Shown: piece after piece, positions 50,179 to 58,558 of the stretch
How the letters are laid out: every line of letters starts with the position of its first letter
How positions within the stretch are numbered: the stretch's first letter is position 1
Notes under the pieces: generated by a model
The model's database searches: none
What the model was told of the DNA's origin: nothing
Seen by the model: only the letters and a program-made list of their open reading frames with translations
Assembly: GCF_009749465.1 (NCBI RefSeq)
Contig: NZ_WBIS01000002.1
Span: 1-64,000 of the forward strand
DNA length: 64,000 nucleotides
Direction: 5' to 3'
DNA from: Agromyces terreus
GTDB taxonomy: Bacteria > Actinomycetota > Actinomycetes > Actinomycetales > Microbacteriaceae
Translations under genes and position numbers: made by a program

Positions 50179-51519
50179 ATGACGCGCACCGCCGATCGGA
50201 GGGGCACCACCGAACGGCGATGGGCCGTGGCGCGCGACGCCGTGGCCACACGGCTGTGGCCGCTGCCGGTCGCCGCGGTCGTCGCCGCCGTCATCCTCGG
50301 CATCGTCGTGCCCATCATCGACGTCGCGGTCGATCCGCAACTGGCGGGCACCTCCGCCGACCTGCTCTTCGGCAGCGGCACCGCGGCCGCACGTTCGGTG
50401 CTCTCGGCGATCGCGGGCTCGATGATCACCGTGACCTCGCTGACCTTCTCGCTCACGGTCGTCGCGCTGCAGCTCGCCAGCAGCCAGGCGTCGCCGAGGG
50501 TGCTGCGGCTCTTCGCCGCCGACCGCACGGTGCACGCCACCCTCGCGCTCTTCCTCGGCACCTTCGCGTACTCGCTCACCGTGCTGCGCACGGTCTCGGA
50601 CTCGGGCGAGGGGTTCACCCCGCGCATCGCGGTCACGCTCGCCTCGCTCCTCACCTTCGCGAGCGTGATCCAGCTGACGGTGTTCCTCGCGCACCTCGCC
50701 CGGCAGCTCCGGGTCGAGACCGTCATGCGCGACGTGCACGCCGAGACCGACCGCACGATCGCGCTGCTCGTGCAGACGTCGGAGACGCCCGCGGCCACGG
50801 CGCCCGCCGAACCGGACGAGGTCGAACTCGTCGTGGCGCCCGGGTCGGGATTCATCACGGGCGTCGACCGGCGCACGATGATCGAGGTCGCCGTCGAGCA
50901 CGATCTGGTCGTGCGCGAGCTGCGCGCGATCGGCGCGAACGTCATCGAGGGCACGGCCATGCTCGAGTGGTGGCCGAGGCCCGCCGGCGCGCAGACCGAG
51001 GAGCTCGACGGGGAGGCGATCACGAGACGACTCGCTGCCGCCGTGCAGATCGGCTACGAGCGCACGCCCACGCAGGACGTCGGCTACGGCGTGCGCCAAC
51101 TCGTCGACATCGCCGCGCGCGCCCTCTCGCCCGGCATCAACGATCCGACGACCGCGGTGCACGCGCTCGGCCACCTCAGCGCCCTCCTGGCCGATCTCGG
51201 CGGACTGCCGCCGACGCCGCCCGCCCTCGCCGACGACCGGGGCATCGCCAGATCGGTGCCCGCGCTCGACGGGTTCGAGGAACTGCTCGAACTCGCCGTG
51301 CAGCAGCCGCGGCGATACGGCGTCGAGGACCCCGCCGTCGTGAGGCGCCTCTACCTGCTGTTCGACGAGCTCGGCGAGCGCGTCCGCGACCTCGGCCGAC
51401 GCGGGGCGATCCGCCGCAGCCTCGATCGGCTCGACGCATCGGTCGCCGCCGCCCGCTACCTCGACGAGGAGCGCGAGGAATTCGACGCGCTCAGTCGACG
51501 GGCCAGAGCACGCCTCTGA
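50179..51519 (+). CDS. DUF2254 predicted membrane protein
   Basis: A 446-residue membrane protein with four N-terminal helices (LWPLPVAAVVAAVILGIVVP, SMITVTSLTFSLTVVALQLA, TLALFLGTFAYSLTVLRTV, VTLASLLTFASVIQLTVFLA) and a long soluble C-terminal region containing GFITGVDRRTMIEVA and the conserved RALSPGINDPTTAVHALGHL block. That block is diagnostic of DUF2254. The function is unknown. It lies 52 bp after the CoA ligase on the same strand and 109 bp before the DUF389 gene, suggesting a loose cluster. Confidence 0.87.
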   Translation: MTRTADRRGTTERRWAVARDAVATRLWPLPVAAVVAAVILGIVVPIIDVAVDPQLAGTSADLLFGSGTAAARSVLSAIAGSMITVTSLTFSLTVVALQLASSQASPRVLRLFAADRTVHATLALFLGTFAYSLTVLRTVSDSGEGFTPRIAVTLASLLTFASVIQLTVFLAHLARQLRVETVMRDVHAETDRTIALLVQTSETPAATAPAEPDEVELVVAPGSGFITGVDRRTMIEVAVEHDLVVRELRAIGANVIEGTAMLEWWPRPAGAQTEELDGEAITRRLAAAVQIGYERTPTQDVGYGVRQLVDIAARALSPGINDPTTAVHALGHLSALLADLGGLPPTPPALADDRGIARSVPALDGFEELLELAVQQPRRYGVEDPAVVRRLYLLFDELGERVRDLGRRGAIRRSLDRLDASVAAARYLDEEREEFDALSRRARARL

Positions 51520-51628
51520 GCGCCCGACGACGTCCGGCGTGTCCGATCGACCGTGCTGATCGGCGCGCCCACGACGCGGATATGATCAGCCCGCACACCT
51601 GCCGAGGGCGGGGTCGAAGGGGCCGAAG

Positions 51629-52651
51629 ATGAGCGATGCGACGCGCACCAAACCGCAGTTGAACGACCTCGCGTACATGCGCGACGCGGTCCTGTTCGAC
51701 GGCCCGCAGGCTCCGCACAAGCTGAGCCGGTTCTGGATGCTGCTCATCCTCTCGTCGATCATCGCCGCCGCGGGCGTCGTCGCGGACTCCACCGCCACGG
51801 TCATCGGCGCGATGATCGTGGCGCCGCTCATGCTGCCGATCCAGGGCACCATGCTCGCGACCGTGCTCGGCGACCGCGACGCCCTGATCCGCTCGCTGCT
51901 GCTGCTCGTCGCCGGCGCGTCCACGGCCATCGGCATCGGGTTCGTCGTCGGGCTCATGGTCGTGAACGACGTGGTGGCCGCGACCAACTCGCAGGTCGCC
52001 GGCCGCGTCTCCCCGGGACTCATCGACCTGCTCGCTGCGCTCGCGACCGGCATCGTCGGCTCGATCGCCCTCGTGCGCCGCGACATCTCCGACGCGCTCC
52101 CGGGGGTCGCGATCGCGATCTCGCTCGTGCCGCCGCTGTCGGTCGTCGGCCTGACGCTCGAGTCGGGCGCGCCCGACCAGTCGATGGGGGCGCTGCTCCT
52201 CTTCCTGACGAACGTGGCCGCGATCATCGGCACCGGCATCGTCGTCATGGCGGTGTACGGCGCAGGCCGGCTCGCGGCCCCTCCGGCCGACGCCCGCGTG
52301 ATCGCGCGCAAGCGCCGCAACACGGCGATCGCCCTGACGGTCATGGGCATCGTGGTGCTCGTGCCGCTCACCGTCTCGAGCGTGCAGACGGCCGAGAACA
52401 TCACGCGCGAGGCCACCGTGCACCACATCGCCGACGAGTGGGGCGGCGAGAACGACTGGGTGCTCACGGGCGTGAAGACCACGAACGGCATCCTGGTCGC
52501 GGCGTTCGAGGGCGACGGCGGCGACCCCGACACCGCGACGCTCGAGAGTGCGCTCCGCGCCGCGGGCATCGACCCGGCCGAGGTGCAGATCGAGCTCGTA
52601 CCGACCTACACGGTCAGGCTCGGCCCCGAGGCGACGCCCGAAGGGGATTAG
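51629..52651 (+). CDS. DUF389 family membrane protein
   Basis: A 340-residue protein with about seven membrane helices. The diagnostic DUF389 segment is SSIIAAAGVVADSTATVIGAMIVAPLMLP (split) and, further on, GIVGSIALVRRDISDALPGVAIAISLVPPLSVVG. After the last helix the C-terminus forms a soluble domain (about 245-340). DUF389 proteins have no agreed role. It starts with ATG at 51629 after GGGGCCGAAG. It converges with katA. Confidence 0.87.
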   Translation: MSDATRTKPQLNDLAYMRDAVLFDGPQAPHKLSRFWMLLILSSIIAAAGVVADSTATVIGAMIVAPLMLPIQGTMLATVLGDRDALIRSLLLLVAGASTAIGIGFVVGLMVVNDVVAATNSQVAGRVSPGLIDLLAALATGIVGSIALVRRDISDALPGVAIAISLVPPLSVVGLTLESGAPDQSMGALLLFLTNVAAIIGTGIVVMAVYGAGRLAAPPADARVIARKRRNTAIALTVMGIVVLVPLTVSSVQTAENITREATVHHIADEWGGENDWVLTGVKTTNGILVAAFEGDGGDPDTATLESALRAAGIDPAEVQIELVPTYTVRLGPEATPEGD

Positions 52652-52697
52652 GCACGGCACCGCAGCGCGGGCCCGCTCCCGCGCGCACCGACGCCGA

Positions 52698-52730
52698 AGG
52701 GCCGGGACGCGGCATCCGCTCGCGCCCCGG
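52698..52730. terminator. Bidirectional terminator between DUF389 and katA
   Basis: A 12-bp stem with one mismatch (GGCCGGGACGCG with CGCGCCCCGGCC) and a 9-base loop GCATCCGCT-like. It stands in the 96-bp convergent gap before the katA stop. Confidence 0.65.
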
Positions 52731-52747
52731 CCTCATCGGCCGGCGCC

Positions 52748-54208
52748 TTACGCCGCGGCGTCCTCGTCCCCGACGGCGGCGCGCAGGGCGGTGCCGAGGT
52801 CGGCGTCGACGTTCGTCCAGTACTGGAAGAAGCGCTCGCGGATCGCGTCGACGGTGATGGCCTCGCCCTGGCCGGTCAGGGTCTCGAGCAGGCGCTGCTT
52901 CGCCTCGTCGGAGTAGACCTCCCGGTAGAGCGTGCCCGCCTGGCCGAAGTCGGAGTCGTCGCTGCGCAGGGTGTAGGCGGCGCGCACGAGCTCGCCGTCG
53001 CCCTCCCACGAGCCCTCGCCCGCGGCATCCGCGTTCGCGACCGGGCCGCCGAACGAGTTCGGGGCGTAGACGGGCGTCGAGGGCGAGTTGAACCCGTGGC
53101 GCTGGGCGCCGTCCTGCGAGTAGTTGGCGACGGATGCCGCGTGCGGCGCGTTCACCGGGATCTGGTTGTAGTTCGTGCCGACGCGGTAGCGCTGCGCGTC
53201 GGGGTAGCTGAACACGCGCGCCATGAGCATCTTGTCGGGGCTGATGCCGATGCCCGGCACGGTGTTCGCGGGCGAGAAGGCCGCCTGCTCGATCTCGGCG
53301 AAGAAGTTCTGCGGGTTGCGGTCGAGCGTGAGGGTGCCGACCGGGATCAGCGGGTAGTCGGCGTGCGGCCACACCTTCGTGAGGTCGAACGGGTTGAAGC
53401 GGTAGGTCTTCGCGTCCTCGTACGGCATCACCTGGACGTGGAGGTCCCACGTCGGGTGGTCGCCGGCCTCGATCGCGTCGTGCAGGTCGCGGCGGTAGAA
53501 GTCGGCGTCCGCGCCGGCGATGGCCTCTGCGGTCGCGGCGTCGAGGTGCAGGTCGCCCTGCCGCGAACGGAAGTGGTACTTCACCCAGAACTGCTCGCCC
53601 GCGGCGTTGATCCACTGGTACGTGTGCGAGCCGAAGCCGTGCATCTCGCGCCACGACTTCGGCAGTCCGCGGTCGCCCATGAGGTAGGTGACCTGGTGCG
53701 CCGACTCGGGCGAGAGCGTCCAGAAGTCCCACTGCATGTCGGCGTCGCGCAGTCCCGAGCCCGGCAGGCGCTTCTGCGAGTGGATGAAGTCGGGGAACTT
53801 GATCGCGTCGCGGATGAAGAAGACCGGGGTGTTGTTGCCGACGATGTCGTAGTTGCCCTCGGTCGTGTAGAACTTCACCGAGAATCCGCGCACGTCGCGC
53901 CACGTGTCGGGCGAGCCCTGCTCGCCGGCGACCGACGAGAAGCGCATCAGCGTCTCGGACTCGGCACCCGGCTGGAACACCGCGGCGCGCGTGTACGCGG
54001 AGACATCCGCCGTGACCTCGAAACGGCCGAACGCGCCGCCGCCCTTGGCGTGCACGATGCGCTCGGGGATGCGCTCGCGGTTGAACTGCGCGAGCTTCTC
54101 GACGAGGTAGCGGTCGTGCAGCACCGTCGCGCCGTCGGCGCCGACGGTGAGGGAGTGCGCATCGCTCGCGACGGGGGTTCCGGTCTGGGTGGTCGTGTTC
54201 TCGGTCAT
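52748..54208 (-). CDS. katA: Monofunctional heme catalase
   Basis: A 486-residue clade-3-type small-subunit catalase, degrading hydrogen peroxide. Catalytic His53 ([12 protein letters not shown]), Asn126 ([18 protein letters not shown]) and heme-axial Tyr335 ([14 protein letters not shown]) are all present. Length matches family members of about 485-500. The ATG at 54208 follows GAAGGAACCG. It is 118 bp downstream of the Fur-family gene in the same direction, an arrangement like mycobacterial furA-katG, so it is likely controlled by that peroxide-sensing regulator. No clear separate promoter was found in the gap. Confidence 0.96.
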   Translation of the reverse strand: MTENTTTQTGTPVASDAHSLTVGADGATVLHDRYLVEKLAQFNRERIPERIVHAKGGGAFGRFEVTADVSAYTRAAVFQPGAESETLMRFSSVAGEQGSPDTWRDVRGFSVKFYTTEGNYDIVGNNTPVFFIRDAIKFPDFIHSQKRLPGSGLRDADMQWDFWTLSPESAHQVTYLMGDRGLPKSWREMHGFGSHTYQWINAAGEQFWVKYHFRSRQGDLHLDAATAEAIAGADADFYRRDLHDAIEAGDHPTWDLHVQVMPYEDAKTYRFNPFDLTKVWPHADYPLIPVGTLTLDRNPQNFFAEIEQAAFSPANTVPGIGISPDKMLMARVFSYPDAQRYRVGTNYNQIPVNAPHAASVANYSQDGAQRHGFNSPSTPVYAPNSFGGPVANADAAGEGSWEGDGELVRAAYTLRSDDSDFGQAGTLYREVYSDEAKQRLLETLTGQGEAITVDAIRERFFQYWTNVDADLGTALRAAVGDEDAAA

Positions 54209-54326
54209 CGGTTCCTTCTCTGTAGGGTGACGGATGCCGCGACGGCGCGCCGGACGCACCCGCGAACGGGTACGACGAACGGCGCCGGACACGGCGATGG
54301 CACGGACGTGCGTGATGCGGCTGCCG

Positions 54327-54767
54327 CTAGACGCCCGCCTCCTGCTGACAGCTCGCGCAGAGGCCCCAGAACGTGACCTCGGCCGTGTGCACCACGAACC
54401 CGCTCGCGTCGGACGGGGCCAGGCACGGCGCCTGCCCCACGATGCAGTCGACGTCGGCCACGGCACTGCACCGCGTGCACACGATGTGGTGGTGGTTGTC
54501 GCCGATGCGGCTCTCGAACAGCGCCGGCGAACCGGCCGGCTCGATGCGGCGCAGCAGCTCGGCGGCGCTCAGGTCGCCGAGCACGTTGTACACGGACTGC
54601 AGCGAGATGCCCGGATGCCCGACGGCCACGCGCGTGTGGACCGTGTCGGCATCGAGGTGCCCGTTGCCGGTGACCGCCTCGAGGACCGCGAGGCGCGGCT
54701 CCGTGACGCGGAGCCCCGCCGAGCGGAGGTGCTCGGCGGCCGCGGCGCGGATCTCGTCGGTGGTCAT
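54327..54767 (-). CDS. Fur-family regulator (PerR/FurA/CatR-like)
   Basis: A 146-residue Fur protein. The winged helix is [15 protein letters not shown] and [19 protein letters not shown]; the dimer domain holds the metal site HHHIVCTRC. Two CxxC pairs (Cys97/Cys100 and Cys137/Cys140) form a structural zinc site. Location before katA and a self-operator indicate a peroxide-responsive PerR/CatR-type repressor rather than an iron-uptake Fur. Short ATG start is leaderless, with TAGGCT ending six bases upstream. Confidence 0.9.
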   Translation of the reverse strand: MTTDEIRAAAAEHLRSAGLRVTEPRLAVLEAVTGNGHLDADTVHTRVAVGHPGISLQSVYNVLGDLSAAELLRRIEPAGSPALFESRIGDNHHHIVCTRCSAVADVDCIVGQAPCLAPSDASGFVVHTAEVTFWGLCASCQQEAGV

Positions 54768-54773
54768 GTCAGC

Positions 54774-54803
54774 AGCCTAGCGCTTGTTTTGAGTCATTCA
54801 AAA
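54774..54803 (-). promoter_or_regulatory. Fur-family operator and leaderless promoter
   Basis: Perfect palindrome TTTTGA-N5-TCAAAA (54787-54803). On the reverse strand -35 TTGAAT, a 16-bp spacer and -10 TAGGCT (54779-54774) precede the ATG at 54767 by six bases. The palindrome covers the -35, so the protein should repress its own gene and katA. Confidence 0.8.
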
Positions 54804-54833
54804 GAACTGAGCGGATGTCACGGGCACGGCCCC

Positions 54834-55367
54834 TCAGTACTGCAGGAGCGAGAACGTCTCGTGCCCGTCGTCGAGGGCGGCCCGCCCGCCGAGATCGACG
54901 AGTTCGATCGCGACCGAGACGCCCGCGACCCGCCAACCGGCCCGCTCGACGAGCCGGGCCGCGGCGGCCACCGTGCCGCCCGTGGCGAGCACGTCGTCGA
55001 CGATGAGCACGCGCGTGCCCGGAGCCAGTTCGCCCTCGTGCACCTCGAGCGCGGCCGTGCCGTACTCGAGCGCGTACTCCTCGCGGAGCACCCGGCGGGG
55101 CAGCTTGCCGGCCTTGCGGATCGGCAGCAGACCCGCGCCGCAGAGCGCCGAGGCGGCGCCCGCGAGCAGGAAGCCGCGCGCCTCGACGCCCGCGAGCACG
55201 TCGAAGCGACCCGCGAACGGCTCGACGAGCGCCTCCGACAGGGCGTGGAACGCGGGACCGTCGGCGAAGACGGGCGTCAGGTCGCGGAAGAGCACCCCCG
55301 GCTCGGGGAAGTCGGGAATCGTCGCGAGGTTCGATTCGACGAGGGCGCGCACATCCTGCTGGGTCAC
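54834..55367 (-). CDS. apt: Adenine phosphoribosyltransferase
   Basis: A 177-residue Apt, salvaging adenine to AMP with PRPP. Starts PDFPEPGVLFRDLTPVFADG, has GVEARGFLLAGAASALCGAG, and the PRPP-binding VLIVDDVLATGGTVAAA (about residues 120-136). A GTG at 55367 is used because TAGCCT ends six bases upstream on the reverse strand. It is the only salvage purine gene in the window, apart from the three de novo loci. Confidence 0.94.
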   Translation of the reverse strand: MTQQDVRALVESNLATIPDFPEPGVLFRDLTPVFADGPAFHALSEALVEPFAGRFDVLAGVEARGFLLAGAASALCGAGLLPIRKAGKLPRRVLREEYALEYGTAALEVHEGELAPGTRVLIVDDVLATGGTVAAAARLVERAGWRVAGVSVAIELVDLGGRAALDDGHETFSLLQY

Positions 55368-55373
55368 CGCTCA

Positions 55374-55379
55374 AGGCTA
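55374..55379 (-). promoter_or_regulatory. -10 box of leaderless apt
   Basis: TAGCCT on the reverse strand (complement of 55374-55379), six bases before the GTG start. Same layout as purD. Confidence 0.55.
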
Positions 55380-55406
55380 CTCCGGGGGCGTCGGCGCGCC
55401 GCCGCC

Positions 55407-55536
55407 GGTCGAGGAGGCGCGCCGGCGCCGGTCGAGGAGGCGCACCAGCGCCGTCTCGAGACCCATCCGCTGGTCTCGAGACGCTTCGCTCCTCGACCGA
55501 CGCTTCGCTCCTCGACCGACGCTTCGCTCCTCGACC
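55407..55536. repeat. Family A inverted repeat with a 19-bp tandem array
   Basis: Starts GGTCGAGGAGG twice, then GTCTCGAGAC units and three tandem copies of CGCTTCGCTCCTCGACCGA (starts 55482, 55501, 55520; period 19 bp). It divides the divergent apt and DUF3817 genes, and arms can pair over its length. Confidence 0.87.
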
Positions 55537-55620
55537 GACGCTCCGACTTCAATCGTTCGTCGGAGGCTCTGCACAGGCCCGCCCTGCGAGCATGGAGGGA
55601 CCCCGACCTCTGGAGCCCCC

Positions 55621-56082
55621 GTGTCACCGAAACGCCTATACCGCACCTTCGCCGTCGCGGAGGCGATCACCTGGACCCTGCTCATCGCGGGCATGGTCCT
55701 GAAGTACGGATTCGGCGTCGACATCGCCGTGACGATCGGCGGCGGCATCCACGGGTTCGTGTTCCTCGCGTACGCGGTCGTCGCCGTCGTCGTCGGCGTG
55801 AACCAGCGCTGGAACCTCGGGCGCATCGCCTTCGCCCTGCTCACCGCGATCGTGCCCTACGCGACGATCCCGTTCGAGCTGTGGCTCGTGCGCCGCGGAC
55901 ACCTCGAGGGCGGATGGCGCCGCGAGGCCGGCGACCACCCCGACGACGGGTCGCTCCCGAACCGCGTGCTGCGCGTCGTGCTGGCCCGGCCGGTCGTCTC
56001 GATCGCCGTCGGCGTGCTCGCGGTGGCCGCCGCGTTCACGGTGCTGCTCGTCATCGGGCCGCCCGTCCCGCCGCCCGCATAG
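55621..56082 (+). CDS. DUF3817 integral membrane protein
   Basis: A 153-residue membrane protein with four helices: LYRTFAVAEAITWTLLIAGMV, TIGGGIHGFVFLAYAVVAVVVGV, GRIAFALLTAIVPYATIPFEL and a last one VSIAVGVLAVAAAFTVLLVIG. The first two segments match DUF3817. The start at GTG 55621 has GGAG ten bases upstream; the frame is open further but crosses the repeat array. Function unknown. Confidence 0.82.
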   Translation: MSPKRLYRTFAVAEAITWTLLIAGMVLKYGFGVDIAVTIGGGIHGFVFLAYAVVAVVVGVNQRWNLGRIAFALLTAIVPYATIPFELWLVRRGHLEGGWRREAGDHPDDGSLPNRVLRVVLARPVVSIAVGVLAVAAAFTVLLVIGPPVPPPA

Positions 56083-56108
56083 CCCGCGACATCCGCCCGC
56101 CGCTCGCC

Positions 56109-56168
56109 GTGCAGGAATCGAGGCGCCATCCTCGCTGTCAGGCGGGGATGACGCCTCGTTTCCTGCAG
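56109..56168. terminator. Nested inverted repeat, family B copy 2
   Basis: Arms TGCAGGAATCGAGGCG and CGCCTCGTTTCCTGCA pair over 15 of 16 positions, enclosing CATCCTCGC/GCGGGGATG. It closely matches the copy at 42965-43032 and again lies between two converging genes, consistent with a mobile or repeated bidirectional terminator. Confidence 0.72.
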
Positions 56169-56181
56169 GAGCGCAGTGCGC

Positions 56182-57381
56182 CTACCGCCCGACGCGGTTG
56201 ACGAGCGCGGTCCAGACCAGCGCGGTCGTCGAACAGGCGAGCAGCACCACGAACACCCACGGCAGGGCCGCGAGCCCGATCAGGCTGTACAGCACCGCGC
56301 CGAGCAGCGCGCCGCCGCCGATGCCCGTGTTGAACGCGGTCGTGTAGAAGGATGCCGCGGCGTCGCGGATGCGCGCCGAGGCCGTGTGCAGCAGTCGGGT
56401 ATTGAGCATCGTGGGCAGCGCCCCGAACGCGGTGCCGAACAGGAGGAAGCTCGCGATGCCGACCACGGGCGTCGTCGGGAAGAGCGCCAACCCCGCGACT
56501 CCGGTGCCGGTGGCGACGAGGGCGACCACGAGCCCCGCCGTCGGTCGCCGCCCGAGCACCGCGCCGGCGAGCACGAGGCCCACCGCGCCCGCGATGCCGT
56601 AGGCGAGCAGCATCGGGCTGATCGCGCTCGACGGCAGCCCCATGACGTCGGTGATGTACGGCGCGATGTACGTGTAGAACGTGTACATGCCGATCATCGT
56701 CACCGCGGTGATGAGGCACACGACGAGCACCGGCACGAACGTGCGATCGCTCCGCAGGCGCAGCGGCGCGGCATCCGCCTCCCCGGCGTGGTGGCGCACC
56801 GGCGGCAGGAACCGCCACACGAGCAGCGCGCCGAGCAGCGTGAGCCCGCCCATCGCCGCGAAGGCGAACCGCCAGCCGAGCGCCTGGCCGAGCGCGGTGC
56901 TGAGCGGCACGCCGAGCACGAACGCCGCCGACCCGCCCGCGACGCTGATCGACACGGCTCGCGCGAGCTGCTCCTTCGGCACGAGATGGCCCGCGTAGGC
57001 GCCGACGACCGACCAGAAGACGCCGTGCGCCGCGCCGCCGAGCACGCGCGTGGCGAGCACCGTCGGGTAGTTCGGGGCGATCGCGGTGAGCACGCAGCTG
57101 AGCGCCAGCACCGCGAGCGTGATGACGATGAGGCGACGACGGGGGATCCGCTTCGTCAGCGCGGCGAGCGGAACGGTCAGCACGACCACCGTTCCGGCGA
57201 AGACCGTGACCAGCAGGCCGACGAGCGGCTCGCCGACGCCGAGGTCGCGGCTCATGTCGGGCAGGAGGCCGGTCGGGATCATCTCGATCGTGACCGACAG
57301 GAAGACGGCGGCGGCGAGCACGACGAGCCCGAGCCAGGGGAACGGCGGCGCGGGATGCACCGTGGGAATCGAAGAGGTCAT
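56182..57381 (-). CDS. MFS transporter, DHA1/AraJ-like
   Basis: A 399-residue, 12-helix transporter of the sugar-efflux/AraJ-like DHA1 group. It has VTIEMIPTGLLPDMSRDLGV, then PLAALTKRIPRRRLIVITLA (motif A), RVLGGAAHGVFWSVVGAYAGHLV and GGSAAFVLGVPLSTALGQALGW. Start at 57381 (MTSSIP) is chosen over 57444; no clear Shine-Dalgarno. It is the last gene of a reverse-strand group with the Lrp-type regulator and the M20 hydrolase, but 127 bp separate it from the regulator. Confidence 0.86.
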   Translation of the reverse strand: MTSSIPTVHPAPPFPWLGLVVLAAAVFLSVTIEMIPTGLLPDMSRDLGVGEPLVGLLVTVFAGTVVVLTVPLAALTKRIPRRRLIVITLAVLALSCVLTAIAPNYPTVLATRVLGGAAHGVFWSVVGAYAGHLVPKEQLARAVSISVAGGSAAFVLGVPLSTALGQALGWRFAFAAMGGLTLLGALLVWRFLPPVRHHAGEADAAPLRLRSDRTFVPVLVVCLITAVTMIGMYTFYTYIAPYITDVMGLPSSAISPMLLAYGIAGAVGLVLAGAVLGRRPTAGLVVALVATGTGVAGLALFPTTPVVGIASFLLFGTAFGALPTMLNTRLLHTASARIRDAAASFYTTAFNTGIGGGALLGAVLYSLIGLAALPWVFVVLLACSTTALVWTALVNRVGR

Positions 57382-57508
57382 GTGATGCGCCTGGACGAGT
57401 CGTCGACGTGGGGGCGCGAGCGGGGTTCCGCGAATGCGCGACATGCCACGTGGACTGCGCGCCGATGTGCGCGCCCAGGGCCGACGGGATCCGACGACCG
57501 CGACCAGT

Positions 57509-58522
57509 CTATCGAGCGGATGCTGCGAGCGTTCCTGTGGGCTCGCGGAGATCGGAGACCGGCCGGTCGTCGACGAACCGGATGGCCGACCGCTTCAATC
57601 CCTCGGCGACGACATCGACCTGCACGGGCTCGATCGACGGGAACTCGCCCGCCAGGTCGCGCAGCGCCTGCTCGATCGGAAGCGGTCCGGTGGCGGCGAG
57701 GCTCGCGACCACGGTGGTGCCGGCGACGGCGCACACCCGGGTCATCGGCAGCGCGGACAGGCGCTCGGCGACCGCGTCGAGTTCGGAGAGCCGCGGCATC
57801 AGGCGCAGATGCGCCTCGGTCGCATAGCCCAGCGACGCCGGGCTCACGACGCCGCGGATGAAGACCTGCCCGTTCGATCGCGCCCGCTCGAGCCGGTTGC
57901 CGACCGTCGCCGTCGACACGTTCAGTCGCTCGGAGAGCGACTCGGCCGTGGCGCGACCGTCGAGCGCCATCGCCTCGAAGAGCGCCTCGGATGCGGGGTC
58001 GAACTCGGCCGGGGAGGCGAACAGGCGCGCCATCTCGTCGGCCTGGCCGAGCTGCGCCTGCTGCTCGGCGGTCAGGACCTCGGGGCGCCACCCCGAGCTC
58101 GTGCGGTGGTATCTCGTGATCGGGTCGAGCTCGTACGCCGTCACGCCCGGGATCGCGCCGAGCACGTCGAGGAACGCCCGCGCATCGCCGACCCGCAGGT
58201 AGGCCTCGCCCACGCACGTGTTCGACGACGCGAGCATCGAGAGCATCGGGACATCCGCTCGCTCTGCGAGGGTCTCGGCGACCTCGCGCAGCGACGCCGG
58301 CGTGGCCGTGACCCGCAGCGAATACGGCGCGAGCCCGAGGCCGGCCGGGTTCGGCAGGGCCAGCACGCGCACCACGCCCTCGTCGAGCAGGCGGCGCCCG
58401 CGACGGGCGACGCTGCGCTCGGGCTCGCCGATCGCGGCGGCGATGCGGCGCCACGGCGCCCGTCCGTCCTGGACGAGCGCCGCGGCGACCCGGCGGTCCA
58501 CGTCATCGAGTGGGATGCTCAT
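57509..58522 (-). CDS. Lrp/AsnC regulator with two HTH domains
   Basis: A 337-residue regulator about twice the usual Lrp length. Residues 3-60 form an AsnC-type winged helix (DDVDRRVAAALVQDGRAPWRRIA), followed by an effector-like beta domain. A second HTH occurs near residue 180-225 (EALFEAMALDGRATAESLSERLNVSTATVGNRLERA), followed by the second effector domain. Both HTH copies look intact. It lies 36 bp after the M20 amidohydrolase gene in the same direction, so it probably senses the amino acid that the cassette produces. Confidence 0.83.
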   Translation of the reverse strand: MSIPLDDVDRRVAAALVQDGRAPWRRIAAAIGEPERSVARRGRRLLDEGVVRVLALPNPAGLGLAPYSLRVTATPASLREVAETLAERADVPMLSMLASSNTCVGEAYLRVGDARAFLDVLGAIPGVTAYELDPITRYHRTSSGWRPEVLTAEQQAQLGQADEMARLFASPAEFDPASEALFEAMALDGRATAESLSERLNVSTATVGNRLERARSNGQVFIRGVVSPASLGYATEAHLRLMPRLSELDAVAERLSALPMTRVCAVAGTTVVASLAATGPLPIEQALRDLAGEFPSIEPVQVDVVAEGLKRSAIRFVDDRPVSDLREPTGTLAASAR

Positions 58523-58558
58523 GCACCGATCCTCCCCCGAGACCGCGCGCGGTGCGAG

